A DNA stretch of 64,000 nucleotides from Caenispirillum salinarum_A (lineage in GTDB: Bacteria > Pseudomonadota > Alphaproteobacteria > Rhodospirillales > Rhodospirillaceae). The notes beneath the pieces are model-generated. The model had not been told where the DNA came from, did no database searches, and worked only from the letters and a program-made list of their open reading frames with translations. A program made the translations under genes and the position numbers. Location of the stretch: assembly GCF_044803115.1 (NCBI RefSeq), contig NZ_CP085224.1:1302001-1366000 (forward strand), given 5' to 3'. This document shows, piece after piece, positions 9,166-23,107 of this stretch (the stretch's first letter is position 1; each line of letters starts with the position of its first letter).

Positions 9166-9192
9166 GGCAGGACGAGACGCAAGGGGTGGCGC

Positions 9193-9393
9193 ATGTACGT
9201 CTGCATCTGCAATGGCCTGACCGACAGGGATTTCACCGCGGCCGCCCAGGCCGGGGCGACGACGGTCTCGCAGGCTTTCAAGAGCCTGGGTGAAAAGCCC
9301 CAGTGCGGCCGCTGCGTCTCCTGCGCGCGCGAGGTGATGGCCGATGCCCGGCTGGACATGGCTCAACGCGACATGCCCATGGCGGCCGAATAG
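9193..9393 (+). CDS. bfd: bacterioferritin-associated ferredoxin-like (2Fe-2S) protein
   Basis: This 66-residue protein has the Bfd pattern of four cysteines: CxC near the N-terminus (MYVCICNGLT, C4 and C6) and CxxC later (QCGRCVSC). Bfd binds a 2Fe-2S cluster and donates electrons to bacterioferritin so that stored iron is released. The ATG at 9193 is preferred because it starts directly at the family motif after a GGGGTGG sequence; an in-frame ATG at 9148 overlaps the Fur box. No bacterioferritin gene lies next to it. The Fur-like box just upstream fits induction by iron starvation. Confidence 0.9.
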   Translation: MYVCICNGLTDRDFTAAAQAGATTVSQAFKSLGEKPQCGRCVSCAREVMADARLDMAQRDMPMAAE

Positions 9394-9860
9394 CCGCCGC
9401 GCCCATCGGCCCCTCCTTTTCATCCGCCAAGCCGCTTCGCCGACCCCGCCCGCTCCCCCGGACGCGCGGTGACCGCCCCGTCCGGCGGATGCGGCGCATT
9501 CCCCCCCCCCCCCTTCCCCCCGCTCGATCCTGCATGGCAATCGTTCCGCTGCGGCGTCGAGACAGTGACGGCCGCAAAGAACCGTGCGCGAACGGCGCAG
9601 GGCAGGAATGAACGGTTTGTGCTGTCCATCCCCGATCGGCTAAATACGTATTGAGTAGGCGCACGTCGACGCCTCTTCCTTTCGGGCCATCGAGCCATAC
9701 GGGTCTTGCGCCCTTTGGCCGAGGCACCCGTCCGCCGCCCTCGCATCAGGGCGGCCGGCGCGTGATCATCGAGGCCGCCCGAAGGGGAGGCGGGTGGCGC
9801 CTGACGCGGCAGGGCGCCGTCCGACCGGCGTGAGTCCGATCGTCTGGGGGAGGGGGAGTG
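9394..9860. other. non-coding region with long cytosine tract
   Basis: This 467-base stretch between bfd and the sensory cassette has no convincing gene. Its main feature is a run of 13 C, then TT, then 6 C, at 9501-9521. A perfect 10-base palindrome AATACGTATT lies at 9643-9652 and could be an operator for the downstream cassette. The last 20 bases are purine-rich (GGGGGAGGGGGAG) and act as the ribosome site of the next gene. Confidence 0.5.
9501..9521 (+). repeat. homopolymeric C tract (C13 TT C6)
   Basis: Thirteen consecutive C at 9501-9513, two T, then six C at 9516-9521. Such tracts are prone to slippage in replication and to length errors in sequencing. Confidence 0.95.
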
Positions 9861-10931
9861 ATGACAGACGCAAGAAAACCCGGCTGTTCCGCCGATCGCG
9901 CCGGGCCGCCGGTACTGCGTCGCCGCATGTCGCGGCGGGCGTTCGGCGCTGGCCTGGGAGCCGGCGCGGTCTGGGGACTGTCCGGCTCCTTGACGAGCCC
10001 CGCCGCCGCCACCGCCGACGCAGGGGCGCCGCCCAGGCTGGCCTATCTGGTTTCGGATCTGGGGATTCCCTTCTGGGACATCATGTGGCGCGGCGTCAGG
10101 TCGGAAGCGGCGCGGCGCGGCTATGCCGTGGAGGTTTTTTCGGCCGGAAACAGTCCACGGGACGAACTCGGCCATGTGGTTCAGGTCATCCGCCAGGGCG
10201 TGCAGGGCCTCATCGTCTCGCCAACAACCTCGTCGGCCTGTGTCACCATTCTCGATCTGGCCGAAAAGGCGGGGATTCCCGTCGTCATCTCCGATGTCGG
10301 GACGGACGGCGGGCGGTACGTCTCCACCATCTCATCCGACAACGAGGCCGGGGCGCACGGCATCGGCGTGATCCTGGCGAACGCCCTGGCCGAACGGGGC
10401 TGGCTGGACGGATCGGTCGGCATCGTCGCCATTCCGCAGAAGCGCGCCAATGGCCAGGCCCGGACGGCAGGGTTCATGCGGGCCATGGAGGAGCGGAGCA
10501 TCCGCGTCTCCGGCATTCGCCAGCAGATGGATTTCTCCTACCAGGAAACCTTTGACCACACGTCCGATCTCCTGAGGGCCGACCCGGCGCTGCGTGCGAT
10601 CTGGCTGCAGGGATCGGACCGCTACCAGGCGGCCCTGGACGCCATTGCGGCGGCCGGGCGTACCGGCGAGGTGCTTCTGCTGACCTTCGACGCGGAGCCC
10701 GAGTTCCTGGATCTCATCCCGCAGGGCGTGCTGGTGGGGGCGGGAATGCAGCAGCCGTTCCTTATGGGCGAGAAGGCCGCCGCCGCCATGGACCGCCACC
10801 TGCGGGGAGAGACGGTGGACCAGGTGCGCAAACTGCCGGTTCTGGCAGTGTCGCAGGACAACATCGAGGAATTGACGCCGCTGATCCGGCGCAACGTCCT
10901 CGGCCTGACCGGCGATGGGAAGGGCCGCTGA
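9861..10931 (+). CDS. Tat-exported ribose/LacI-type periplasmic substrate-binding protein
   Basis: The 356-residue protein has a twin-arginine signal (MSRRAFGAGLGAG after a basic leader) and then a Peripla_BP_4-type fold: LAYLVSDLGIPFWDIMWRGV, GVQGLIVSPTTSSA and GIPVVISDVG are typical of ribose or autoinducer-2 type binding proteins. There is no permease or ATPase gene beside it. Instead it is followed four bases later by a histidine kinase, as in LuxP-LuxQ or TorT-TorS. It probably acts as the periplasmic ligand sensor for that kinase rather than as a transporter subunit. ATG 9861 is chosen next to a GGGGGAG site; GTG 9858 adds one residue. Ligand unknown. Confidence 0.85.
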   Translation: MTDARKPGCSADRAGPPVLRRRMSRRAFGAGLGAGAVWGLSGSLTSPAAATADAGAPPRLAYLVSDLGIPFWDIMWRGVRSEAARRGYAVEVFSAGNSPRDELGHVVQVIRQGVQGLIVSPTTSSACVTILDLAEKAGIPVVISDVGTDGGRYVSTISSDNEAGAHGIGVILANALAERGWLDGSVGIVAIPQKRANGQARTAGFMRAMEERSIRVSGIRQQMDFSYQETFDHTSDLLRADPALRAIWLQGSDRYQAALDAIAAAGRTGEVLLLTFDAEPEFLDLIPQGVLVGAGMQQPFLMGEKAAAAMDRHLRGETVDQVRKLPVLAVSQDNIEELTPLIRRNVLGLTGDGKGR

Positions 10932-10935
10932 CCGC

Positions 10936-13581
10936 ATGAACGCCGTCCGACATATCTCGCTGCCGATGGCCGTCGGGCTCGCCGTGGTCCTGACCGCCGT
11001 TGCCGCCGTGTCCCTCTATACGGCGGGGCAGTACGTGGCCGGACGGGAGCGCATCGCCGCGCGTCTCGCGGAGGAAGGCGAGCGCCGGGCGGCATCGCTG
11101 GCGGCAAGCGTCGCGCCCTACGTGCAGGCCTACGCCGTCAACGAGTACGCCACCCTTGTCGGCAACGAGATGGGTTCGGAGAACATCAAGGCGATCGTGG
11201 TGCGCGACGACAACATGGGAGGCATCGTCGACGAGCCCGCCTACGTCGTCGGCCGGGTGCGGGAGCCCTCCGGCACCGTGGTTGACTATGATCCCGCCGA
11301 TGCCGGACATGTGGCCGTCATGGCGGAGTGCCGGATGATCTATCGCGCCGATCTCCGGCCGCCCGGTGCAGCCGCTTCCGTTGGCACGCTGTCCATCTGC
11401 ATGTCGGACACGGCCCTCCAGGCGCAGCTTGCGACCCTGCTTCAGGACAGCGCGCTGATCGGCCTGGTGACGACGCTGCCCATCGCGGTCATCGTCCTCC
11501 TGACGCTGCATCGCCTGGTCGTCCGGCCCATCCGCCACGCAGCCGATGTCGTCGCCGAGAGGGACGCCACGGGATTGCCGTCGCAGGCCATACCGGTGCG
11601 GGGCGCGCGGGAAATCCGCGCCCTGGCGTCGCTCATCAACCAGATGGTCGACATGACGCGGGCGTCGCGGCAGGCGCTGGAGGTTCATCACCAGGAACTG
11701 CTGCGGCAGAAGGCGAAGGTCACGACGTCCGAGCGCAAGCTGCGCGAGATCATCTGGTCCACCGGCGCCGGAACCTGGGAGTGGAACGTCCAGACCGGCG
11801 AGACGGAGTTCAACGATCGTTGGGCCGAGATGTGCGGGTACACGCTGGCCGAGCTGGAACCGATCAGCATAAAGACTTGGCAGACCCTCGTGCATCCCGA
11901 CGATGCGCCGAGAAGCGCGGCGGCGCTCGAACAGGTCTTCGCGCGGAAGGTCGAGACCTATTCCTGCGAATGCCGTATGCGGCACAAGGACGGCCACTGG
12001 CTGTGGATACACGACAAGGGCAAGGTGGTGGAATGGGACGCCGAGGGCCGCCCGCTGCGCGTCTCCGGCACCCATCTGGACATCACCGAGCGCAAGGAGC
12101 GCGAGGCGACGCTGGCGCGCATACTGCGGCTCAACCGCGACATCCTGGATGCCGCGGGGGAAGGCATCTTCGGCGTTGACGACACCGGCACCATCACATT
12201 CATCAACCGGGCCGCCTGCGCCATCCTGGGCTACGACTGCGCGCAGCTTGTGGGCCGCAACGCTCATGCAGCCTTCCACTACCAGCGCGCGGACGGATCG
12301 CCGTACCCCGAGACGGAATGCCCGACCTGCGCGGCCTTTTCCGAAGGCGTGACGACCCGCGTCGAAAACGACACCTTCTGGTGCCGCGACGGCAGCCACC
12401 TGACCGTCGACTTCGTCGCCACCCCCATCTTCGACGAGGCGGAGGAGGCGCGCGGCGCCGTGGTGGTGTTCCGGGATGTTACCCAGATGCGGGAACAGCA
12501 GGCCCGCCTGAAGAAACTCTCGCAGGCGGTGGAGCAGAGCCCGGTCTCGGTGGTCATCACCGACTGCCTGGGCAACATAGAATACGTCAACCATACCTTC
12601 GAAGCCGTGACCGGCTACACGCTCGACGAGGTCAAGGGCAGCAATCCCCGGTTCATGAAGTCGGGCTACACGTCGGCCGAGGATTACCAGACCCTGTGGG
12701 ACACCATTCTCGCCGGCGAGACATGGTCGGGCGAGTTCCACAACCGGCGCAAGGACGGCACGCTGTTCTGGGAGCTGGCGACCATCGCCCCGGTGATCGG
12801 CGACGACGGCCGGATCGACAGTTTTCTGGGCATCAAGGAGGACATCACCGACCGCAAGGCGATGGAAGAGGCGCTCCGGCGCTCCAACGAGGAACTGGAG
12901 CATTTCGCCTACGCCGCATCGCACGATCTGCGCCAGCCGCTGCGCATGATCAACAGCTACACCCAGCTTGTCGAACGGCGGGTGGGCGACAGCCTGCCCG
13001 AGCGGGCCAAGGAGTTCATGGGCTACGTCAAGGACGGTGCCCAGCGCATGGACCAGATGCTGGTCGCACTTCTGGAATATTCCCGCGTCGGCCGCATGGG
13101 CGAACCCATCGCTCCGGTCGACAGCGGCGAATTGGTGGTCGAGGCGATCCGGTTTCTGGCGGTTTCCGTCGAGGAGCGGGGGGCGCTGATCGACCTGCCG
13201 GAGGACTGGCCCATCATCCACGCCAGCCGCAACGAAGGGGTGCGCCTGTTCCAGAACCTGATCGGCAACGCGCTGAAGTACTGTCCGCCCGACCGCCGGC
13301 CGCACATCACGCTGACGGCCCGGAAACGGCCGGACGGGACCGAATTCGCCATCGCCGACAACGGTATCGGGATCGATCCGCGGCAGGCTCCGCGCCTGTT
13401 CAAGGTTTTCCAGCGCCTTCATCAAGCCGAGGAATACGAGGGCACGGGTGTCGGGCTGGCCGTCTGCCGCCGGATCATGGACCGCCACGGCGGGCGCATC
13501 TGGCTCGAGTCCGCGGGCGAGGGCCACGGCAGCACCTTCCACGTCCTGTTTCCCGCGTCCGGCGCTGCAAGCGGCAGTTGA
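10936..13581 (+). CDS. membrane sensor histidine kinase with three PAS domains
   Basis: This is an inner-membrane sensor kinase of 881 residues. A first membrane helix (about residues 10-30) and a second (about 175-197) enclose a periplasmic domain of roughly 145 residues, followed by a HAMP-like linker. Three PAS domains come next (about residues 270-390, 395-515, 525-640, with PAC-type ends such as GTHLDITERKE and GIKEDITDRKA). The phosphoacceptor is H663 in AASHDLRQP, a phytochrome-kinase style dimerisation box. The ATPase domain has NLIGNALKY, ADNGIGIDP and GTGVGLAVCRR. There is no receiver domain, so phosphate must go to another protein, plausibly the REC modules of the next two genes. 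The ATG at 10936 lies just after the binding-protein stop. Confidence 0.93.
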   Translation: MNAVRHISLPMAVGLAVVLTAVAAVSLYTAGQYVAGRERIAARLAEEGERRAASLAASVAPYVQAYAVNEYATLVGNEMGSENIKAIVVRDDNMGGIVDEPAYVVGRVREPSGTVVDYDPADAGHVAVMAECRMIYRADLRPPGAAASVGTLSICMSDTALQAQLATLLQDSALIGLVTTLPIAVIVLLTLHRLVVRPIRHAADVVAERDATGLPSQAIPVRGAREIRALASLINQMVDMTRASRQALEVHHQELLRQKAKVTTSERKLREIIWSTGAGTWEWNVQTGETEFNDRWAEMCGYTLAELEPISIKTWQTLVHPDDAPRSAAALEQVFARKVETYSCECRMRHKDGHWLWIHDKGKVVEWDAEGRPLRVSGTHLDITERKEREATLARILRLNRDILDAAGEGIFGVDDTGTITFINRAACAILGYDCAQLVGRNAHAAFHYQRADGSPYPETECPTCAAFSEGVTTRVENDTFWCRDGSHLTVDFVATPIFDEAEEARGAVVVFRDVTQMREQQARLKKLSQAVEQSPVSVVITDCLGNIEYVNHTFEAVTGYTLDEVKGSNPRFMKSGYTSAEDYQTLWDTILAGETWSGEFHNRRKDGTLFWELATIAPVIGDDGRIDSFLGIKEDITDRKAMEEALRRSNEELEHFAYAASHDLRQPLRMINSYTQLVERRVGDSLPERAKEFMGYVKDGAQRMDQMLVALLEYSRVGRMGEPIAPVDSGELVVEAIRFLAVSVEERGALIDLPEDWPIIHASRNEGVRLFQNLIGNALKYCPPDRRPHITLTARKRPDGTEFAIADNGIGIDPRQAPRLFKVFQRLHQAEEYEGTGVGLAVCRRIMDRHGGRIWLESAGEGHGSTFHVLFPASGAASGS

Positions 13582-13658
13582 TCCCCGGGGGCGCCGGCTG
13601 CGTATGACCTGAGCGACAACGCCGCGTCCGCGCATCGCGTGGCAAGGGCGCCGGCAGT

Positions 13659-18116
<4,458 letters not shown>

Positions 18117-18127
18117 GGGGAAGCGTC

Positions 18128-19006
18128 ATGAAGGTTCTCATCGTCGACGACATGCTGCCCAACGCCATGCTGCTGCAGGCCCTGCTGGCCGACCTGCCGG
18201 ACGTGGAAGCCCGCGTGGTCGAGAGCGGGGCGCAGGCGCTGGAGGCGTGTCGCGATCAGGCGCCGGATTTGGTAGTGACGGACTACGTCATGCCGGGCAT
18301 GGACGGCGTGGAACTGGTGCGCGCCCTGCGCGAGGCCCGGCCGGGCGATTTCATCCCGGTCCTGATGGTCACCGCCGACGACCAGAAGCAGGTGCTGTAC
18401 CAGGCCTTCGAGGCCGGGGCGACCGACTTCCTGCGCAAGCCGCTGGACGAGGTGGAACTGCGCGCGCGGGTGCGCAACATGCTCGCCCTGCGCCGCCAGC
18501 ACCTGGACCTGGAACGGCTGGCGACCACCGACACGTTGACCGGCGCCCTCAACCGCCGGGCCTTCATGGCGCGGCTGGAGACGGAGACGCAGCGCGCCGG
18601 CCGCCATGGGCACGATTTCGCCGTGCTGATGCTCGACATTGACCACTTCAAGCGCATCAACGACACCCGCGGCCATGCCGCCGGGGACCAGGCGCTGGTG
18701 GCCTTCGCCGACACGCTGCGCGGCCACCTGCGCGACACCGACAGCCTCGGGCGCCTGGGCGGCGAGGAATTTGCCGTGTTGCTGCCGGAAACCGGCGCCG
18801 ACGGTGCCGCCACCCTGGCGGAGCGCCTGCGCGCGGCCGTGGCGGCTGCGCGGGTGACGACGGACGCCGCGACCTTCGGCTTCACGACCTCCGCCGGCCT
18901 GGCCAGCTTCGCCGGCGACACGCCCGAGAGCCTGCTGCGCCGCGCCGACGGCGCGCTCTACCGCGCCAAGGAAGGCGGCCGCGACCGGGTGGTGGCGGCC
19001 GCCTGA
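18128..19006 (+). CDS. response regulator diguanylate cyclase (REC-GGDEF)
   Basis: A 292-residue PleD-like output protein. The receiver domain spans about residues 1-120 with phospho-acceptor D52 in VVTDYVMPGMDG and the K of LRKPLDE. The GGDEF domain has an intact active site GGEEF at 211-215 and an RxxD allosteric I-site (RDTD, 202-205) five residues before it, so it should make cyclic di-GMP with product inhibition. ATG 18128 follows GAGGGG; an ATG at 18113 overlaps the kinase stop and would only add five residues. Its position directly after the HPt of the hybrid kinase makes it the likely terminal receiver of that relay. Confidence 0.95.
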   Translation: MKVLIVDDMLPNAMLLQALLADLPDVEARVVESGAQALEACRDQAPDLVVTDYVMPGMDGVELVRALREARPGDFIPVLMVTADDQKQVLYQAFEAGATDFLRKPLDEVELRARVRNMLALRRQHLDLERLATTDTLTGALNRRAFMARLETETQRAGRHGHDFAVLMLDIDHFKRINDTRGHAAGDQALVAFADTLRGHLRDTDSLGRLGGEEFAVLLPETGADGAATLAERLRAAVAAARVTTDAATFGFTTSAGLASFAGDTPESLLRRADGALYRAKEGGRDRVVAAA

Positions 19007-19013
19007 GGCGCGG

Positions 19014-21209
19014 CTACTCCGCAGCCTTGCCCTGGAGCATGGGCTGCGGCAGCGGCACCGGCGGCGCGCTGCCGTTCTTGTCCTGGCCGAAGTACAGGGT
19101 CATGTGCGGGAACGGGATCTCGATGCCGGCGGCGTCGAAGTGCTGCTTCACCAGCTTGTTGTAGGCCCGCCCGATGGCCCACTGCGAACCCGGCGCCGTC
19201 TTGATGCGCACGCGGATGTTCACCGAGCTGTCGGCCAGGGCGACGACGCCGCTGACCTCCAGGTCGTCCAGGATCAAGGGCGCGTTGTCGGGGTTGGCGC
19301 GCAGCTCCTCGAACGCTTCCTTGAGGCGCTCGATGGCGTCATCGACGTTCTCGCGGTAGGCGATGCCGTACTCGCCCACATGGAAGGCGAAGTCGCGCAT
19401 GAAGTTGGTCACCAGGTCGACCGACGAAAACGGGATGATGTGGTACGAGCCCGCCAGGTCCCGGATGCCGATGGAGCGGATCGTCAGCTTTTCCACTGTG
19501 CCGGAGATGCCGCCGACCGTGACCACGTCGCCGGTGTTGATGGCGTTCTCAAGCTGGATGAAGACGCCCGTGATGATGTCCTGCACCAGCTTCTGCGAGC
19601 CGAAACCGATGGCAAGGCCCAGCACGCCGGCACCGGCGATGAGCGGTCCGATGTCTATGCCCATCTCGGACATCACGATCATCGCCGTCATGGTGATCAG
19701 CACGATGGAAAAGGCATTGCGGAAGATGGCGAGCAGCGTCTTCTCGCGCGCGCCCGGCTCGCCGGTGCCGGTCTCGGGACTGAGCCGGTGCTCCACCCAC
19801 GAGGCCACGGCGATCCACACCGCCGCCGCCAGGACGATAATGACAGCGATGTCGATGGCAGCGGACAGCATCACCGATCCGCGCTCCGACGCCATCCAGG
19901 CCGCCACGTCCCAGACCTCCCAGGCGGCGGCGATCAGCGCCAGGACGAGGACCACCACCACCGTGCGCACCACGCGCAGGCCGGTCGGGATGTAGGTGTT
20001 CAGGCGCCTTTCGAGCTGCGGCAGACGGCGGCGGGTTTCCTCCGGCACGCGCACGCCCAGCATGATGAGGCGCTCCAGAATGGCATAGGCGACGAAGCCG
20101 CCGGCAATCGCCGCCAGCGTCTGGAAAGTGGCCGAGGCCATGAAGGGCAGGGCGTCGCCCGGTCGCACGATGGTCACCAGCGCGAGTGCGGCGAAGTACA
20201 GGATGGCGAAGACGTGCCAGGTGCGGGCCAGCAGCCTGATGGCGGCGCCGGTAAAGCCGCTCCTGGCGTTCTCCGCCCGCACCGTCAGCGCGTCGCGCAC
20301 CCGCTTGCGCTTGGCCAGAATGCCGGTCAGGGCATAGAGGAACGCCAGCAGCATCACCAGCACGGCGACGGCACGCCCGGCGCCCCAGCTGATCTGGGCG
20401 GTGACGACGGGCGAGACGAACAGCATGCCGTAGCCGATCAGCCCGACCAGGCGTGCCAGCAGGATGTTCCAGACCGCCGCGTCCTCGGCCGGCAGGGGCA
20501 GGATTCGCAGGCCCTGGTAGCGCGAGGCAAACAGGCCGCGCATGCCCAGCTTGACGATTTCGATGATGAGGAAGGCGTTGAGGAACAGCGACTGCGCCGT
20601 CCCCATGCGCCCGGCCGTGCCCAGCCAGGTCAGCGCCAGCACATAGCCGCCGACCCACGCGACCAGCACCACGACAAGGTCCAGCAGCGCGGTCCCGCCG
20701 ATGGCGATGATGCGGTGGACCCAGCGCCGTTCTCCCTCCTGCTGCGCCATGACCCAGCGGTCGGCGCGGGCATAGGCGGGGCGGACGGCGCGGCGCAGCA
20801 CGAAGAACAGCACCAGGACCGTGGCGATCACGATGGCCAGGTTGGCTGCCCACTCGCTCAGTTGCGCCAAGCCGCGGCCGCCGCCGTTGAACATCTCGAT
20901 CAGGCCGGTCCAGACGCCCTGGGCCTGCACGATGACCTGCTCGGCGATGCCCTTGGTCATGGTTGCGATCTGGCGGGCCAGCGACGGATCAGGCGCCGCC
21001 GCCGTTTCGGCGGCCTCCTCGACCGATGGCGCGGCAAGGCGCCGCAGGTCCTCGATCAGCGCCCGCCGCGCCGCTTCGTCCTCCAGCACGTCGGCAAGGG
21101 TGGAATAGGCCGGTGGTGCGGCCTCGGCGTCCTGGGCGAAGGCCGGCGCCGGAAGGGCGAGCATGAGAAGGGCGAGAAGGGGCAGAAGGGGGCGGAGTAG
21201 GAACGGCAC
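19014..21209 (-). CDS. MscS family mechanosensitive channel (YbiO-like)
   Basis: The 731-residue inner-membrane protein begins with a signal peptide (ALPAPAFAQ, cleavage near residue 25), then a short periplasmic region and about ten predicted membrane helices. The conserved MscS core near residues 525-620 includes GLAIGFGSQKLVQDIITGVFIQ, the pore helix and upper beta domain, with NTGDVVTVGGISGTVEKL after it. The size and periplasmic leader match the YbiO/YbdG group of larger channels that open on osmotic downshock. It converges on the diguanylate cyclase gene with seven bases between stops and is not part of that operon. Confidence 0.92.
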   Translation of the reverse strand: MPFLLRPLLPLLALLMLALPAPAFAQDAEAAPPAYSTLADVLEDEAARRALIEDLRRLAAPSVEEAAETAAAPDPSLARQIATMTKGIAEQVIVQAQGVWTGLIEMFNGGGRGLAQLSEWAANLAIVIATVLVLFFVLRRAVRPAYARADRWVMAQQEGERRWVHRIIAIGGTALLDLVVVLVAWVGGYVLALTWLGTAGRMGTAQSLFLNAFLIIEIVKLGMRGLFASRYQGLRILPLPAEDAAVWNILLARLVGLIGYGMLFVSPVVTAQISWGAGRAVAVLVMLLAFLYALTGILAKRKRVRDALTVRAENARSGFTGAAIRLLARTWHVFAILYFAALALVTIVRPGDALPFMASATFQTLAAIAGGFVAYAILERLIMLGVRVPEETRRRLPQLERRLNTYIPTGLRVVRTVVVVLVLALIAAAWEVWDVAAWMASERGSVMLSAAIDIAVIIVLAAAVWIAVASWVEHRLSPETGTGEPGAREKTLLAIFRNAFSIVLITMTAMIVMSEMGIDIGPLIAGAGVLGLAIGFGSQKLVQDIITGVFIQLENAINTGDVVTVGGISGTVEKLTIRSIGIRDLAGSYHIIPFSSVDLVTNFMRDFAFHVGEYGIAYRENVDDAIERLKEAFEELRANPDNAPLILDDLEVSGVVALADSSVNIRVRIKTAPGSQWAIGRAYNKLVKQHFDAAGIEIPFPHMTLYFGQDKNGSAPPVPLPQPMLQGKAAE

Positions 21210-21491
21210 GGTCAGGATGCTCCGTGGTGTCGGATCGGTGGAAGAAGCCGAGGCAGGACGCCCAGGCTGAACAAGGTGTGTATGATACGCAATACGTCGA
21301 AGGCTATACGTCCGGGTCTACTCGAGCGGCTCTTGCGGCTTCTGTCAAATCCATCGTTCGCGCGGAAGGTCCGTCCCCGTCAACCGCGCGCGCGTCGGCG
21401 CATCCCTTCGTCGGCACGCAAGGGCGGCTGATCGTGGGATTCGCGTCGATGATTGGATGATTGAAAGCGTCGAGCCCGGCGGACGGAAAGG
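21210..21491. other. region between mscS-like and deoR-like genes
   Basis: This 282-base stretch lies upstream of the reverse-strand channel gene and downstream of the reverse-strand DeoR gene. It is slightly more AT-rich around 21270-21320 and presumably holds the channel promoter. No clear terminator, gene or repeat was seen. Confidence 0.4.
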
Positions 21492-22286
21492 TCAGGTCGA
21501 GGCCGGCTGCACGGCAGCCTCGGCCACCACGACCTTGATGCCCAGGCGCTGCAAGGCAGCCGCGAGCGCCCCATCCGGGGCCTGGTCAACGACCACGCCC
21601 GTCAGCGCGTCGAGGGGGGCGACGATCTCCAGCAGGCGCAGGCCGAACTTGCTGTGGTCGACCAGGAGCCAGGCTTCCTCGGCCCGCTCCAGCATGGTTC
21701 TCTTGACCCAGGCGGCGCCCCGGTTGACGTCGCAGAATCCGTCCGCCGCCAGGCCGCTGGCGCCAATGAACGCCTTGTTGGCGTGAAACCGGCGCAGGAA
21801 GTCCACGGTATCGGTGCCAAAGACGCTGGCTTCCCGTTCATCGAACTCGCCGGGGCAGACGACGATGCGGGGGTGGCGCTTGCCCAGTTCCGAAGCCACC
21901 GGATGGCAGTTGGTGACGACGGTCAGCCCCAGGTCGCCGTTGCCGAGATGCCGGGCCAGTTGCAGCGTCGTCGAGCCGGCGTCGATCATCACCACTTCGC
22001 CGGGGGCGACCAGGCCGGCGGCCGCCGCGCCGATGCGGGCGCGTTCCTCCACGAATTCGCTGCCGCGTTCGTGGTGCGACGGTTGCACGCCCATGGGCCG
22101 GACCGAGGCGCCGCCGTAGGCGCGGGAGACCAGTCCAAGCTCGCTGAGGGCGTCGAGGTCGCGGCGGATGGTCTCGGTGGTGACGTCGAATTTCTCGGCC
22201 AGGTCGGCGATGCGGACGTGGGGGCTGATCTGCAATTCGGCCAGGATTTCGTCGCGACGCGCATCCTTCCGGAGCTTGCCGCTCAT
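21492..22286 (-). CDS. DeoR family transcriptional regulator
   Basis: A 264-residue DeoR-type repressor. The N-terminal helix-turn-helix (ISPHVRIADLAEKFDVTTET then IRRDLDALSELG, about residues 16-55) is the family signature. The C-terminal DeoRC sensor domain (from about residue 80, with MIDAGSTTLQLARHL and later LLVDHSKFG) usually binds a phosphorylated sugar or related metabolite. Its start overlaps the stop of the HAD phosphatase gene by four bases, so the two are co-translated. The pair is divergent from the phnDCEE operon, which it probably controls together with itself; effector unknown. Confidence 0.93.
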   Translation of the reverse strand: MSGKLRKDARRDEILAELQISPHVRIADLAEKFDVTTETIRRDLDALSELGLVSRAYGGASVRPMGVQPSHHERGSEFVEERARIGAAAAGLVAPGEVVMIDAGSTTLQLARHLGNGDLGLTVVTNCHPVASELGKRHPRIVVCPGEFDEREASVFGTDTVDFLRRFHANKAFIGASGLAADGFCDVNRGAAWVKRTMLERAEEAWLLVDHSKFGLRLLEIVAPLDALTGVVVDQAPDGALAAALQRLGIKVVVAEAAVQPAST

Positions 22287-23107
22287 GGCCGGACCTCCAG
22301 CAGGGCCTCGGCGACCTCGCGGAAACCGTCTCCGCCGGACCGCGCCGTCAGCCAGCGCGGGCGCTGCGCCACGCGGTCGGCAAACGGCGCGAAGTTGGCG
22401 ACTCCAACAGAATTCGTGAAAAAGCCGAACATGGGCTCATCGTTGGGCGAATCTCCGACGAAGGCAACCTTCAAGTTGCCCTCTTCGCGGTCGATGTCTA
22501 GGCCGAACTCCTTGGCGAGCATCCGCCGCGCCATGCCCAGCTTGTCGTAGGCGCCATACCACCCGTTGACGTGGATCGAGGAGATTTTCGCGACCGCGCC
22601 GGCCGCCTCGAACCGCTCCACGATGGCGTCCACGCTCGCCGGTGGCAGGGGGCCCGCGTCCTCGGCGAAATCAATCGCCAGATCGGCTTCGCGATACGCC
22701 TGGTCGGCCGACACCCGCGCGCCGGGAACGGCGGCAAGGACCTCCGCCCGTACCGCGTCCAGGCGGCACCGGTTGCGTGCCCGTTCCTCGGCCGTGGCGT
22801 GGTGGTGGCGGATCATGCGCCGGGCGTTCTGGTCGTAGCGGAAATAGAAGGCGCCGTTCTCGCCGATCACGCCGTCGACCGGCCACAGCCGGGCGATGAG
22901 GTCGCACCAGCCGGCGGGGCGTCCGGTGACCGGCACCACGCGGATGCCGGCGTCGTGAAGGCGTTCCAGCGCGGCATAGGCCGCCGCCGGCAGGCGGCCG
23001 TTGGTGGTCAGCGTGTCGTCGATATCCGTCAGCACCACACGCACCCGGGCCCGTTCCGCCGACGGAAAGGCCGACAGCGGCTGCATTGTGTGGGGGGCGC
23101 AGAGCAT
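22283..23107 (-). CDS. HAD superfamily (Cof/sucrose-phosphatase type IIB) hydrolase
   Basis: The ATG at 23107 is preferred (CCGGAG site 8 bases before it), giving 274 residues; a much longer upstream frame runs into the AT-rich promoter region. Motif I is LTDIDDTLTTNG with the nucleophile aspartate, motif II is VVPVTGRP and motif IV is FVGDSPNDEPMF, typical of cap-type IIB phosphatases. It sits in a two-gene operon with a DeoR regulator, next to a phosphonate-type transporter. A role in removing phosphate from an imported phosphorylated compound is likely, but the substrate cannot be read from sequence. Confidence 0.9.
   Translation of the reverse strand: MLCAPHTMQPLSAFPSAERARVRVVLTDIDDTLTTNGRLPAAAYAALERLHDAGIRVVPVTGRPAGWCDLIARLWPVDGVIGENGAFYFRYDQNARRMIRHHHATAEERARNRCRLDAVRAEVLAAVPGARVSADQAYREADLAIDFAEDAGPLPPASVDAIVERFEAAGAVAKISSIHVNGWYGAYDKLGMARRMLAKEFGLDIDREEGNLKVAFVGDSPNDEPMFGFFTNSVGVANFAPFADRVAQRPRWLTARSGGDGFREVAEALLEVRP

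Larger units (their letters stand above)
8875..9192. other. divergent intergenic region with inverted repeats upstream of bfd-like gene
   Basis: This 318-base region separates the unknown reverse gene from the bfd-like gene. It contains a small hairpin TTAGGG-AAAA-CCCTAA (8988-9003). A 14-base inverted repeat with one mismatch follows (AAGAGCCCAACCCG at 9002-9015, partner CGGGTTCGGCTCTT at 9068-9081). Between its arms sit nested short complementary segments (TGGAC/GTCCA around 9034-9049). A Fur-type box lies at 9146-9165. No protein gene is convincing here. Confidence 0.45.

Noticed and set aside
10762..13635. Reverse-strand frame of 957 codons opposite the sensor kinase
   Set aside because: Antisense shadow of a clear kinase gene, with no plausible start signals or domains.
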